Positions 39,586 through 52,191 are shown, counted from the first letter of the stretch. The stretch: DNA of 64,000 nt from Odiellus spinosus (GCA_963920705.1 CAWUCO010000268.1:4340001-4404000); one strand, 5' to 3'. A program made the numbers and translations. The notes: a model not told the origin generated them from the letters alone.

Positions 39586-40734
39586 TTGCAATTTAGACAA
39601 AACCAAAGTCATTCGAAAGAGCAATTAATGGACAGTCTAAATAACAAGAGTTTTCAAAAATCCGTTGAAAAACAAGAAAAATATGGCCAATTCAAGAAAT
39701 CATACAATATCAAAAAAGTCAAATTTCAGATTTTAAAAATTCGCTTTTTGATATTAGATGTTTTTTGAATTGTCCATATTTTCCATGTTTTTCAACGGAT
39801 TTTCCAAAACTCTTGATTTTCAGATAGACCAATATTTGCTCTTTCGAGTGGTCTTAATTTTGTCTAAATCGCTTAAAAATCAAAAGTTTTGTGTCCATTT
39901 GAATCCAATAATCTTGGATTTTTAAGCGTTTTTGCTTAATTTTAACCAATTTTATATTGGTCACAATTTTGCAATTTAGACAAAACCAAAGTCATTCAAA
40001 AGAGCAATTAATGGACAGTCTAAATAACAAGAGTTTTCAAAAATCCTTTGAAAAACAAGAAAAATATGGCCAATTCAAGAAATCATAGAATATCAAAATA
40101 GTCAAATTTCAGATTTTCAAAATTCGCTTTTTGATATTAGATGCTTTTTGAATTGTCCATATTTTCCATGTTTTTCAACGGATTTTCCAAAACTCTTGTT
40201 TTTTAGATAGACCAATATTTGCTCTTTCGAGTGGTCTTAATTTTGTCTAAATCGCTTAAAAATCAAAAGTTTTGTGTCCATTTGAATCCAATAATCTTGG
40301 ATTTTTAAGCGTTTTTGCTTAATTTTAACCAATTTTATATTGGTCACAATTTTGCAATTTAGACAAAACCAAAGTCATTCGAAAGAGCAATTAATGGACA
40401 GTCTAAATAACAAGAGTTTTCAAAAATCCTTTGAAAAACAAGAAAAATATGGCCAATTCAAGAAATCATAGAATATCAAAATAGTCAAATTTCAGATTTT
40501 CAAAATTCGCTTTTTGATATTAGATGCTTTTTGAATTGTCCATATTTTCCATGTTTTTCAACGGATTTTCCAAAACTCTTGTTTTTTAGATAGACCAATA
40601 TTTGCTCTTTCGAGAGGTCTTAATTTTGTCTAAATCGCTTAAAAATCAAAAGTTTTGTGTCCATTTGAATCCAATAATCTTGGATTTTTAAGCGTTTTTG
40701 CTTAATTTTAACCAATTTTATATTGGTCACAATT
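39586..40734 (-). repeat. K-x'-x monomer triplet, copy 4
   Basis: Adjacent tandem duplicate of copy 3 at an offset of 1149 bp. Both carry gagaggtctt at equivalent points (39464 and 40613). Confidence 0.85.
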
Positions 40735-42649
40735 TTGCAATTTAGACAAAACCAAAGTCATTCGAAAGAGCAATTAATGGACAGTCTAAATAACAAGAGT
40801 TTTCAAAAATCCGTTGAAAAACAAGAAAAATATGGCCAATTCAAGAAATCATACAATATCAAAATAGTCAAATTTCAGATTTTAAAAATTCGCTTTTTGA
40901 TATTAGATGTTTTTTGAATTGTCCATATTTTCCATGTTTTTCAACGGATTTTCCAAAACTCTTGATTTTCAGATAGACCAATATTTGCTCTTTCGAGTGG
41001 TCTTAATTTTGTCTAAATCGCTTAAAAATCAAAAGTTTTGTGTCCATTTGAATCCAATAATCTTGGATTTTTAAGCGTTTTTGCTTAATTTTAACCAATT
41101 TTATATTTGTCACAATTTTGCAATTTAGACAAAACCAAAGTCATTCGAAAGAGCAATCAATGGACAGTCTAAATAACAAGAGTTTTCAAAAATCCGTTGA
41201 AAAACAAGAAAAATATGGCCAATTCAAGAAATCATACAATATCAAAATAGTCAAATTTCAGATTTTAAAAATTCGCTTTTTGATATTAGATGTTTTTTGA
41301 ATTGTCCATATTTTCCATGTTTTTGTACGGATTTTCCAAAACTCTTGATTTTCAGATAGACCAATATTTGCTCTTTCGAGTGGTCTTAATTTTGTCTAAA
41401 TCGCTTAAAAATCAAAAGTTTTGTGTCCATTTGAATCCAATAATCTTGGATTTTTAAGCGTTTTTGCTTAATTTTAACCAATTTTATATTTGTCACAATT
41501 TTGCAATTTAGACAAAACCAAAGTCATTCGAAAGAGCAATCAATGGACAGTCTAAATAACAAGAGTTTTCAAAAATCCGTTGAAAAACAAGAAAAATATG
41601 GCCAATTCAAGAAATCATACAATATCAAAATAGTCAAATTTCAGATTTTAAAAATTCGCTTTTTGATATTAGATGTTTTTTGAATTGTCCATATTTTCCA
41701 TGTTTTTCAACGGATTTTCCAAAACTCTTGATTTTCAGATAGACCAATATTTGCTCTTTCGAGTGGTCTTAATTTTGTCTAAATCGCTTAAAAATCAAAA
41801 GTTTTGTGTCCATTTGAATCCAATAATCTTGGATTTTTAAGCGTTTTTGCTTAATTTTAACCAATTTTATATTTGTCACAATTTTGCAATTTAGACAAAA
41901 CCAAAGTCATTCGAAAGAGCAATCAATGGACAGTCTAAATAACAAGAGTTTTCAAAAATCCGTTGAAAAACAAGAAAAATATGGCCAATTCAAGAAATCA
42001 TACAATATCAAAATAGTCAAATTTCAGATTTTAAAAATTCGCTTTTTGATATTAGATGTTTTTTGAATTGTCCATATTTTCCATGTTTTTGTACGGATTT
42101 TCCAAAACTCTTGATTTTCAGATAGACCAATATTTGCTCTTTCGAGTGGTCTTAATTTTGTCTAAATCGCTTAAAATTCAAAAGTTTTGTGTCCATTTGA
42201 ATCCAATAATCTTGGATTTTTAAGCGTTTTTGCTTAATTTTAACCAATTTTATATTTGTCACAATTTTGCAATTTAGACAAAACCAAAGTCATTCGAAAG
42301 AGCAATCAATGGACAGTCTAAATAACAAGAGTTTTCAAAAATCCGTTGAAAAACAAGAAAAATATGGCCAATTCAAGAAATCATACAATATCAAAATAGT
42401 CAAATTTCAGATTTTAAAAATTCGCTTTTTGATATTAGATGTTTTTTGAATTGTCCATATTTTCAATGTTTTTCAACGGATTTTCCAAAACTCTTGATTT
42501 TCAGATAGACCAATATTTGCTCTTTCGAGTGGTCTTAATTTTGTCTAAATCGCTTAAAAATCAAAAGTTTTGTGTCCATTTGAATCCTATAATCTTGGAT
42601 TTTTAAGCGTTTTTGCTTAATTTTAACCAATTTTATATTTGTCACAATT

Positions 42650-43798
42650 TTGCAATTTAGACAAAACCAAAGTCATTCGAAAGAGCAATTAATGGACAGT
42701 CTAAATAACAAGAGTTTTCAAAAATCCGTTGAAAAACAAGAAAAATATGGCCAATTCAAGAAATCATACAATATCAAAAAAGTCAAATTTCAGATTTTAA
42801 AAATTCGCTTTTTGATATTAGATGTTTTTTGAATTGTCCATATTTTCCATGTTTTTCAACGGATTTTCCAAAACTCTTGATTTTCAGATAGACCAATATT
42901 TGCTCTTTCGAGTGGTCTTAATTTTGTCTAAATCGCTTAAAAATCAAAAGTTTTGTGTCCATTTGAATCCAATAATCTTGGATTTTTAAGCGTTTTTGCT
43001 TAATTTTAACCAATTTTATATTGGTCACAATTTTGCAATTTAGACAAAACCAAAGTCATTCAAAAGAGCAATTAATGGACAGTCTAAATAACAAGAGTTT
43101 TCAAAAATCCTTTGAAAAACAAGAAAAATATGGCCAATTCAAGAAATCATAGAATATCAAAATAGTCAAATTTCAGATTTTCAAAATTCGCTTTTTGATA
43201 TTAGATGCTTTTTGAATTGTCCATATTTTCCATGTTTTTCAACGGATTTTCCAAAACTCTTGTTTTTTAGATAGACCAATATTTGCTCTTTCGAGTGGTC
43301 TTAATTTTGTCTAAATCGCTTAAAAATCAAAAGTTTTGTGTCCATTTGAATCCAATAATCTTGGATTTTTAAGCGTTTTTGCTTAATTTTAACCAATTTT
43401 ATATTGGTCACAATTTTGCAATTTAGACAAAACCAAAGTCATTCGAAAGAGCAATTAATGGACAGTCTAAATAACAAGAGTTTTCAAAAATCCTTTGAAA
43501 AACAAGAAAAATATGGCCAATTCAAGAAATCATAGAATATCAAAATAGTCAAATTTCAGATTTTCAAAATTCGCTTTTTGATATTAGATGCTTTTTGAAT
43601 TGTCCATATTTTCCATGTTTTTCAACGGATTTTCCAAAACTCTTGTTTTTTAGATAGACCAATATTTGCTCTTTCGAGAGGTCTTAATTTTGTCTAAATC
43701 GCTTAAAAATCAAAAGTTTTGTGTCCATTTGAATCCAATAATCTTGGATTTTTAAGCGTTTTTGCTTAATTTTAACCAATTTTATATTGGTCACAATT
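42650..43798 (-). repeat. K-x'-x monomer triplet, copy 5
   Basis: Eight monomers (3064 bp) after copy 4. The interval 39586-42649 reads K, x', x, L, S, S, S, S. Carries gagaggtctt near 43677. Confidence 0.85.
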
Positions 43799-45513
43799 TT
43801 GCAATTTAGACAAAACCAAAGTCATTCGAAAGAGCAATTAATGGACAGTCTAAATAACAAGAGTTTTCAAAAATCCGTTGAAAAACAAGAAAAATATGGC
43901 CAATTCAAGAAATCATACAATATCAAAATAGTCAAATTTCAGATTTTAAAAATTCGCTTTTTGATATTAGATGTTTTTTGAATTGTCCATATTTTCCATG
44001 TTTTTCAACGGATTTTCCAAAACTCTTGATTTTCAGATAGACCAATATTTGCTCTTTCGAGTGGTCTTAATTTTGTCTAAATCGCTTAAAAATCAAAAGT
44101 TTTGTGTCCATTTGAATCCAATAATCTTGGATTTTTAAGCGTTTTTGCTTAATTTTAACCAATTTTATATTTGTCACAATTTTGCAATTTAGACAAAACC
44201 AAAGTCATTCGAAAGAGCAATCAATGGACAGTCTAAATAACAAGAGTTTTCAAAAATCCGTTGAAAAACAAGAAAAATATGGCCAATTCAAGAAATCATA
44301 CAATATCAAAATAGTCAAATTTCAGATTTTAAAAATTCGCTTTTTGATATTAGATGTTTTTTGAATTGTCCATATTTTCCATGTTTTTGTACGGATTTTC
44401 CAAAACTCTTGATTTTCAGATAGACCAATATTTGCTCTTTCGAGTGGTCTTAATTTTGTCTAAATCGCTTAAAAATCAAAAGTTTTGTGTCCATTTGAAT
44501 CCAATAATCTTGGATTTTTAAGCGTTTTTGCTTAATTTTAACCAATTTTATATTTGTCACAATTTTGCAATTTAGACAAAACCAAAGTCATTCGAAAGAG
44601 CAATCAATGGACAGTCTAAATAACAAGAGTTTTCAAAAATCCGTTGAAAAACAAGAAAAATATGGCCAATTCAAGAAATCATACAATATCAAAATAGTCA
44701 AATTTCAGATTTTAAAAATTCGCTTTTTGATATTAGATGTTTTTTGAATTGTCCATATTTTCCATGTTTTTCAACGGATTTTCCAAAACTCTTGATTTTC
44801 AGATAGACCAATATTTGCTCTTTCGAGTGGTCTTAATTTTGTCTAAATCGCTTAAAAATCAAAAGTTTTGTGTCCATTTGAATCCAATAATCTTGGATTT
44901 TTAAGCGTTTTTGCTTTATTTTAACCAATTTTATATTGGTCACAATTTTGCAATTTAGACAAAACCAAAGTCATTCGAAAGAGCAATTAATGGACAGTCT
45001 AAATAACAAGAGTTTTCAAAAATCCGTTGAAAAACAAGAAAAATATGGCCAATTCAAGAAATCATACAATATCAAAATAGTCAAATTTCAGATTTTAAAA
45101 ATTCGCTTTTTGATATTAGATGTTTTTTGAATTGTCCATATTTTCCATGTTTTTCAACGGATTTTCCAAAACTCTTGATTTTCAGATAGACCAATATTTG
45201 CTCTTTCGAGTGGTCTTAATTTTGTCTAAATCGCTTAAAAATCAAAAGTTTTGTGTCCATTTGAATCCTATAATCTTGGATTTTTAAGCGTTTTTGCTTA
45301 ATTTTAACCAATTTTATATTTGTCACAATTTTGCAATTTAGACAAAACCAAAGTCATTCGAATGAGCAATTAATGGACAGTCTAAATAATAAGAGTTTTC
45401 AAAAATCCGTTGAAAAACAAGAAAAATATGGCCAATTCAAGACACCATACAATATCAAATAGTCAAATTTCAGATTTTAAAAATTCGCTTTTTGATATTA
45501 GTAGTTTTTTGAA

Positions 45514-46558
45514 TTGGCCATATTTTTCTTGTTTTTCAACGGATTTTTGAAAACTCTTATTATTTAGACTGTCCATTAATTGCTCTTTCGAATGACTTTG
45601 GTTTTGTCTAAATTGCAAAATTGTGACAAATATAAAATTGGTTAAAATAAAGCAAAAACACTTAAAAATCCAAGATTATTGGATTCAAATGAACACAAAA
45701 CTTTTGATTTTTAAGCGATTTAGACAAAATTAAGACTACTCGAAAGAGCAAATATTGGTCTATCTAAAAAACAAGAGTTTTGGAAAATCCGTTGAAAAAC
45801 ATGGAAAATATGGACAATTCAAAAAACATCTAATATCAAAAAGCGAATTTTGAAAATCTGAAATTTGACTATTTTGATATTCTATGATTTCTTGAATTGG
45901 CCATATTTTTCTTGTTTTTCAACGGATTTTTGAAAACTCTTATTATTTAGACTGTCCATTAATTGCTCTTTCGAATGACTTTGTTTTTGTCTAAATTGCA
46001 AAATTGTGACAAATATAAAATTGGTTAAAATAAAGCAAAAACACTTAAAAATCCAAGATTATTGGATTCAAATGGACACAAAACTTTTGATTTTTAAGCG
46101 ATTTAGACAAAATTAAGACCACTCGAAATAGCAAATATTGGTCTATCTGAAAATCAAGAGTTTTGGAAAATCCGTTGAAAAACATGGAAAATATGCACAA
46201 TTCAAAAAGCATCTAATATCAAAAAGCGAATTTTGAAAATCTGAAATTTGACTATTTTGATATTCTATGATTTCTTGAATTGGCCATATTTTTCTTGTTT
46301 TTCAACGGATTTTTGAAAACTCTTATTATTTAGACTGTCCATTAATTGCTCTTTCGAATGACTTTGGTTTTGTCTAAATTGCAAAATTGTGACAAATATA
46401 AAATTAGATAAAATAAAGCAAAAACACTTAAAAATCCAAGATTATTGGATTCAAATGGACGCAAAACTTTTGATTTTTAATCGATTTAGACAAAATTAAG
46501 ACCTCTCGAAAGAGCAAATATTGGTCTATCTGAAAATCAAGAGTTTTGGAAAATCCGT
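45514..46558 (+). repeat. Orientation-A block
   Basis: About 2.7 monomers with atgaacacaaaac (near 45690), ctttgtttttgtc (near 45980), cgaaatagc (near 46126) and aaattagataaaataaagc (near 46403). Ends in the P-core at 46550-46567. Confidence 0.88.
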
Positions 46559-49500
46559 TGAAAAACAAGAAAAATATGGCCAATTCAAGAAACCATACAA
46601 TATCAAAATAGTCAAATTTCAGATTTTAAAAATTCGATTTATGATATTAGATGTTTTTTGAATTGTCTATATTTTCCATGTTTTTCAACGGATTTTCCAA
46701 AACTCTTGTTTTTTAGATAGACCAATATTTGCTCTTTCGAGTGGTCTTAATTTTGTCTAAATCGCTTAAAAATCAAAAGTTTTGTGTCCATTTGAATCCA
46801 ATAATCTTGGATTTTTAAGTGTTTTTGCTTTATTTTAACCAATTTTATATTGGTCACAATTTTGCAATTTAGACAAAACCAAAGTCATTCGAAAGAGCAA
46901 TTAATGGACAGTCTAAATAATAAGAATTTTTTAAAAATCCGTTGAAAAACAAGAAAAATATGGCCAATTCAAGAAACCATACAATATCAAAATAGTCAAA
47001 TTTCAGATTTTAAAAATTCGCTTTTTGATATTAGATGTTTTTTGAATTGTCCATATTTTCCATGTTTTTCAAGGGATTTTCCAAAACTCATGTTTTTTAG
47101 ATAGACTAATATTTGCTCTTTCGAGTGGTCTAATTTTGTCTAAATCGCTTAAAAATCAAAAGTTTTGTGTCCATTTGAATCCAATAATCTTGGATTTTTA
47201 AGCGTTTTTGCTTAATTTTAACCAATTTTATATTGGTCACAATTTTGCAATTTATAAAAAAACCAAAGTCATTCGAAAGAGCAATTAATGGACAGTCTAA
47301 ATAATAAGAGTTTTCAAAAATCCCTTGAAAAACAAGAAAAATATGGCCAATTCAAGAAATCATAGAATATCAAAATAGTCAAATTTCAGATTTTAAAAAT
47401 TCGCTTATTGATATTAGATGTTTATTGAATTGTCCATATTTTCCATGTTTTTCAACGGATTTTCCAAAACTCTTGTTTTTTAGATAGACCAATATTTGCT
47501 CTTTCGAGTGGTCTTAATTTTGTCTAAATCGCTTAAAAATCAAAAGTTTTGTGTCCATTTGAATCCAATAATCTTGGATTTTTAAGCGTTTTTGCTTAAT
47601 TTTAACCAATTTTATATTGGTCACAATTTTGCAATTTAGACAAAACCAAAGTCATTCGAAAGAGCAATTAATGGACAGTCTAAATAACAAGAGTTTTCAA
47701 AAATCCGTTGAAAAACAAGAAAAATATGGCCAATTCAAGAAACCATACAATATCAAAATAGTCAAATTTCAGATTTTAAAAATTCGCTTTTTGATATTAG
47801 ATGTTTTTTGAATTGGCTATATTTTCCATGTTTTTCAACGGATTTTCCAAAACTCTTGATTTTCAGATAGACCAATATTTGGTCTTTCGAGTGGTCTTAA
47901 TTTTGTCTAAATCGCTTAAAAATCAAAAGTTTTTTGTCCATTTGAATCCAATAATCTTGGATTTTTAAGTGTTTTTGCTTAATTTTAACCAATTTTATAA
48001 CTGTCACAATTTTGCATTTTAGACAAAACCAAAGTCATTCGAAAGAGCAATTAATGGACAGTCTAAATAATAAGAGTTTTCAAAAATCCGTTGAAAAACA
48101 AGAAAAATATGGCCAATTCAAGAAACCATACAATATCAAAATAGTCAAATTTCAGATTTTAAAAATTCGCTTTTTGATATTAGATGTTTTTTGAATTGGC
48201 TATATTTTCCATGTTTTTCAACGGATTTTCCAAAACTCTGGTTTTTTAGATAGACCAATATTTGCTCTTTCGAGTAGTCTTAATTTTGTCTAAATCGCTT
48301 AAAAATCAAAAGTTTTGTGTCCATTTGAATCCAATAATCTTGGATTTTTAAGTGTTTTTGCTTTATTTTAACCAATTTTATATTTGTCACAATTTTGCAA
48401 TTTAGACAAAACCAAAGTCATTCGAAAGAGCAATTAATGGACAGTCTAAATAATAAGAGTTTTCAAAAATCCGTTGAAAAACAAGAAAAATATGGCCAAT
48501 TCAAGAAATCATAGAATATCAAAATAGTCAAATTTCAGATTTTCAAAATTCGCTTTTTGATATTAGATGTTTTTTGAATTGTCCATATTTTCCATGTTTT
48601 TCAACGGATTTTCCAAAACTCTTGATTTTCAGATAGACCAATATTTGGTCTTTCGAGTGGTCTTAATTTTGTCTAAATCGCTTAAAAATCAAAAGTTTTT
48701 TGTCCATTTGAATCCAATAATCTTGGATTTTTAAGTGTTTTTGCTTAATTTTAACCAATTTTATAACTGTCACAATTTTGCATTTTAGACAAAACCAAAG
48801 TCATTCGAAAGAGCAATTAATGGACAGTCTAAATAATAAGAGTTTTCAAAAATCCGTTGAAAAACAAGAAAAATATGGCCAATTCAAGAAACCATACAAT
48901 ATCAAAATAGTCAAATTTCAGATTTTAAAAATTCGCTTTTTGATATTAGATGTTTTTTGAATTGGCTATATTTTCCATGTTTTTCAACGGATTTTCCAAA
49001 ACTCTGGTTTTTTAGATAGACCAATATTTGCTCTTTCGAGTGGTCTTAATTTTGTCTAAATCGCTTAAAAATCAAAAGTTTTGTGTCCATTTGAATCCAA
49101 TAATCTTGGATTTTTAAGTGTTTTTGCTTTATTTTAACCAATTTTATATTTGTCACAATTTTTCAATTTAGACAAAACCAAAGTCATTCGAAAGAGCAAT
49201 TAATGGACAGTCTAAATAATAAGAGTTTTCAAAAATCCGTTGAAAAACAAGAAAAATATGGCCAATTCAAGAAACCATACAATATCAAAATAGTCAAATT
49301 TCAGATTTTCAAAATTCGCTTTTTGATATTAGATGTTTTTTGAATTGTCCATATTTTCCATGTTTTTCAAGGGATTTTCCAAAACTCATGTTTTTTAGAT
49401 AGACCAATATTTGCTCTTTCGAGTGGTCTAATTTTGTCTAAATCGGTTAAAAATCAAAAGTTTTGTGTCCATTTGAATCCAATAATCTTGGATTTTTAAG

Positions 49501-49728
49501 CGTTTTTGCTTAATTTTAACCAATTTTATATTGGTCACAATTTTGCAATTTAGACAAAACCAAAGTCATTCGAAAGAGCAATTAATTGACAGTCTAAATA
49601 ACAAGAGTTTTCAAAAATCCGTTGAAAAACAAGAAAAATATGGCCAATTCAAGAAACCATACAATATCAAAATAGTCAAATTTCAGATTTTAAAAATTCG
49701 CTTTTTGATATTAGATGTTTTTTGAATT
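46559..49728 (-). repeat. Orientation-B block (~8.3 monomers)
   Basis: It begins with unusual copies: taagaattttttaaaaatcc near 46920 is the reverse complement of the variant typical of 1-3.8 kb, and tttataaaaaaacc near 47251 is a disrupted arm. A 766-bp dimer is visible (ttttgcattttagac near 48012 and 48778, actctggttttttag near 48235 and 49001). Right junction of the gaattggcca type at 49722-49735. Confidence 0.87.
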
Positions 49729-50370
49729 GGCCATATTTTTCTTGTTTTTCAACGGATTTTTGAAAACTCTTATTATTTTGACTGTCCATTAATTGCTCTT
49801 TCGAATGACTTTGGTTTTGTCTAAATTGCCAAGACGTGACAAATATAAAATTGGTTAAAATAAAGCAAAAACACTTAAAAATCAAATGGACACAAAACTT
49901 TTGATTTTTAAGCGATTTAGACAAAATTAAGACCACTCGAAAGAGCAAATATTGGTCTATCTGAAAATCAAGAGTTTTGGAAAATCCATTGAAAAACAAG
50001 AAAACTATGGCCAATTCAAGTAACATCTTATATCAAAAAGCGAATTTTGAAAATCTGAAATTTGACTATTTTGATATTGTATGGTTTCTTGAATTGGCCA
50101 TATTTTTCTTGTTTTTCAACGGATTTTTGAAAACTTATTATTTAGACTGTCCATTAATTGCTCTTTCGAATGACTTTGGTTTTGTCTAAATTGCAAAATT
50201 GTGACAAATATAAAATTGGTTAAAATTAAGCAAAAACGCTTAAAAATCCAAGATTATTGTATTAAAATGGACACAAAACTTTTGATTTTTAAGCGATTTA
50301 GACAAAATTAAGACCACTCGAAAGAGCAAATATTGGTCTATCTGAAAATCAAGAGTTTTGGAAAATCCGT
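49729..50370 (+). repeat. Orientation-A block with 16-bp loop-1 deletion and a mixed arm
   Basis: At 49881-49885 aaaaatc joins directly to aaatggacac, removing the 16 bases that hold the aatccaagattattggatt dyad. The same monomer has ctaaattgccaagacgtg (49821-49838), the acgtcttgg variant otherwise found only in four B cassettes. Its next arm (49994-50026) reads caagaaaactatggcc, B-like, before returning to an A loop 2. Confidence 0.85.
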
Positions 50371-50775
50371 TGAAAAACAAGAAAAATATGGCCAATTCAA
50401 GAAATCATAGAATATCAAAATAGTCAAATTTCAGATTTTCAAAATTCGCTTTTTGATATAGATGCTTTTTGAATTGTCCATATTTTCCATGTTTTTCAAC
50501 GGATTTTCCAAAACTCTTGTTTTTTAGATAGACCAATATTTGCTCTTTCGAGTGGTCTTAATTTTGTCTAAATCGCTTAAAAATCAAAAGTTTTGTGTCC
50601 ATTTGAATCCAATAATCTTGGATTTTTAAGCGTTTTTGCTTAATTTTAACCAATTTTATATTGGTCACAATTTTGCAATTTAGACAAAACCTAAGTCATT
50701 CGAAAGAGCAATTAATGGACAGTCTAAATAATAAGAGTTTTCAAAAATCCGTTGAAAAACAAGAAAAATATGGCC
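50371..50775 (-). repeat. Orientation-B cassette (~405 bp)
   Basis: Left switch in the P-core at 50362-50379. Right switch at ccaattcaa/aaaacatc, 50771-50780, a third type of B-to-A junction. Loop 2 has a 1-bp loss (gatatagatgc near 50456). Confidence 0.85.
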
Positions 50776-51264
50776 AATTCAAAAAACATCTAATATCAAA
50801 AAGCTAATTTTTAAAATCTGAAATTTGACTATTTTGATATTGTATGGTTTCTTGAATTGGCCATATTTTTCTTGTTTTTCAACGGATTTTTGAAAACTCT
50901 TATTATTTAGACTGTCCATTAATTGCTCTTTCGAATGACTTTGGTTTTGTCTAAATTGCAAAATTGTGACAAATATAAAATTGGTTAAAATTAAGCAAAA
51001 ATGATTAAAAATCCAAGATTATTGGATTCAAATGGACACAAAACTTTTGATTTTTAAGCGATTTAGACAAAATTAAGACTACTCGAAAGAGCAAATATTG
51101 GTCTATCTAAAAAACATGAGTTTTGGAAAATCCCTTGAAAAACATGGAAAATATGGACAATTCAAAAAACATCTAATATCAAAAAGCGAATTTTGAAAAT
51201 CTGAAATTTGACTATTTTGATATTGTATGATTTCTTGAATTGGCCATATTTTTCTTGTTTTTCA
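50776..51264 (+). repeat. Orientation-A block (~1.3 monomers)
   Basis: Contains aaaaagctaattttt near 50800 and gcaaaaatgattaaa near 50995. Ends in the P-core at 51256-51273. Confidence 0.85.
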
Positions 51265-51621
51265 ACGGATTTTCCAAAACTCTTGATTTTCAGATAGACC
51301 AATATTTGCTCTTTCGAGTGGTCTTAATTTTGTCTAAATCGCTTAAAAATCAAAAGTTTTGTGTCCATTTTAATCCAATAATCTTGGATTTTTAAGTGTT
51401 TTTGCTTAATTTTAACCAATTTTATATTTGTCACAATTTTGCAATTTAGACAAAACCAAAGTCATTCGAAAGAGCAATTAATGGACAGTCTAAATAATAA
51501 GAGTTTTCAAAAATCCGTTGAAAAACAAGAAAAATATGGCCAATTCAAGAAACCATACAATATCAAAATAGTCAAATTTCAGATTTTAAAAATTCGCTTT
51601 TTGATATTAGATGTTTTTTGA
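51265..51621 (-). repeat. Orientation-B cassette (~356 bp)
   Basis: Left switch in the P-core (ttttcaacggattttccaaaac). Right switch at gaattggcca, 51615-51628. Its right half is duplicated at 52082-52191 by the 570-bp event. Confidence 0.85.
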
Positions 51622-52081
51622 ATTGGCCATATTTTTCTTGTTTTTCAACGGATTTTTGAAAACTCTTGTTATTTAGACTGTCCATTAATTGCTCTTTCGA
51701 ATGACTTTGGTTTTGTCTAAATTTCAAAATTGTGACCAATATAAAATTGGTTAAAATTAAGCAAAAACGCTTAAAAATCCAAGATTATTGGATTCAAATG
51801 GACACAAAACTTTTGATTTTTAAGCGATTTAGACAAAATTAGACCACTCGAAAGAGCAAATATTGGTCTATCTAAAAAACAAGAGTTTTGGAAAATCCGT
51901 TGAAAAACATGGAAAATATAGCCAATTCAAAAAACATCTAATATCAAAAAGCGAATTTTGAAAATCTGAAATTTGACTATTTTGATATTCTATGATTTCT
52001 TGAATTGGCCATATTTTTCTTGTTTTTCAACGGATTTTTGAAAACTCTTATTATTTAGACTGTCCATTAATTGCTCTTTCG
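51622..52081 (+). repeat. Orientation-A segment ending at an out-of-register junction
   Basis: A monomer sequence with the rare gtctaaatttcaaaattg near 51717, ending abruptly at ttgctctttcgaa. The following bases are tccgttgaaaaacaag instead of the expected tgactttgg. Confidence 0.88.
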
Positions 52082-52191
52082 AATCCGTTGAAAAACAAGA
52101 AAAATATGGCCAATTCAAGAAACCATACAATATCAAAATAGTCAAATTTCAGATTTTAAAAATTCGCTTTTTGATATTAGATGTTTTTTGA
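52082..52191 (-). repeat. Orientation-B loop-2 segment created by the 570-bp duplication
   Basis: B-oriented loop 2 and flanks, the duplicate of 51512-51621. It returns to A at about 52185-52198 through the copied gaattggcca junction. Confidence 0.87.

Larger units (their letters stand above)
28305..45513 (-). repeat. Long orientation-B block, 17.2 kb, ~45 monomers
   Basis: Every monomer carries gtcattcgaa (or gtcattcaaa) on the plus strand, with no switch for 17.2 kb. Landmarks stay in exact 383-bp register: the equivalent start at 28479 and the one at 44948 are 16469 bp apart, exactly 43 x 383, so there is no net indel. Variant monomers recur in mosaic order. They are marked by aaaaaagtcaaat (type K), tcattcaaaagag with tcatagaat (x'), tcatagaat alone (x), tattggtcac (L) and gagcaatcaatgg (S). 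The block ends at the gaattggcca junction, 45507-45520. Confidence 0.93.

Noticed and set aside
3725..49725. Recurring reading frames of 60 or 64 codons, about one per monomer, in either orientation
   Set aside because: They begin at TTG; the first ATG leaves only 46 codons. The frame spans the inverted arms and stays open by virtue of the repeat. 383 is not divisible by three, so frames never join. Differences between copies are mostly non-synonymous (S/P, L/S, I/K), and many copies contain stops (tcatagaat). No recognisable domain or ribosome-binding context is present.
49676..50026. 116-codon frame on the minus strand and a 70-codon frame at 49977-50189
   Set aside because: The longer frame exists only because a 16-bp deletion in loop 1 links otherwise separate frames. 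Both are ordinary satellite sequence with no sign of protein constraint.
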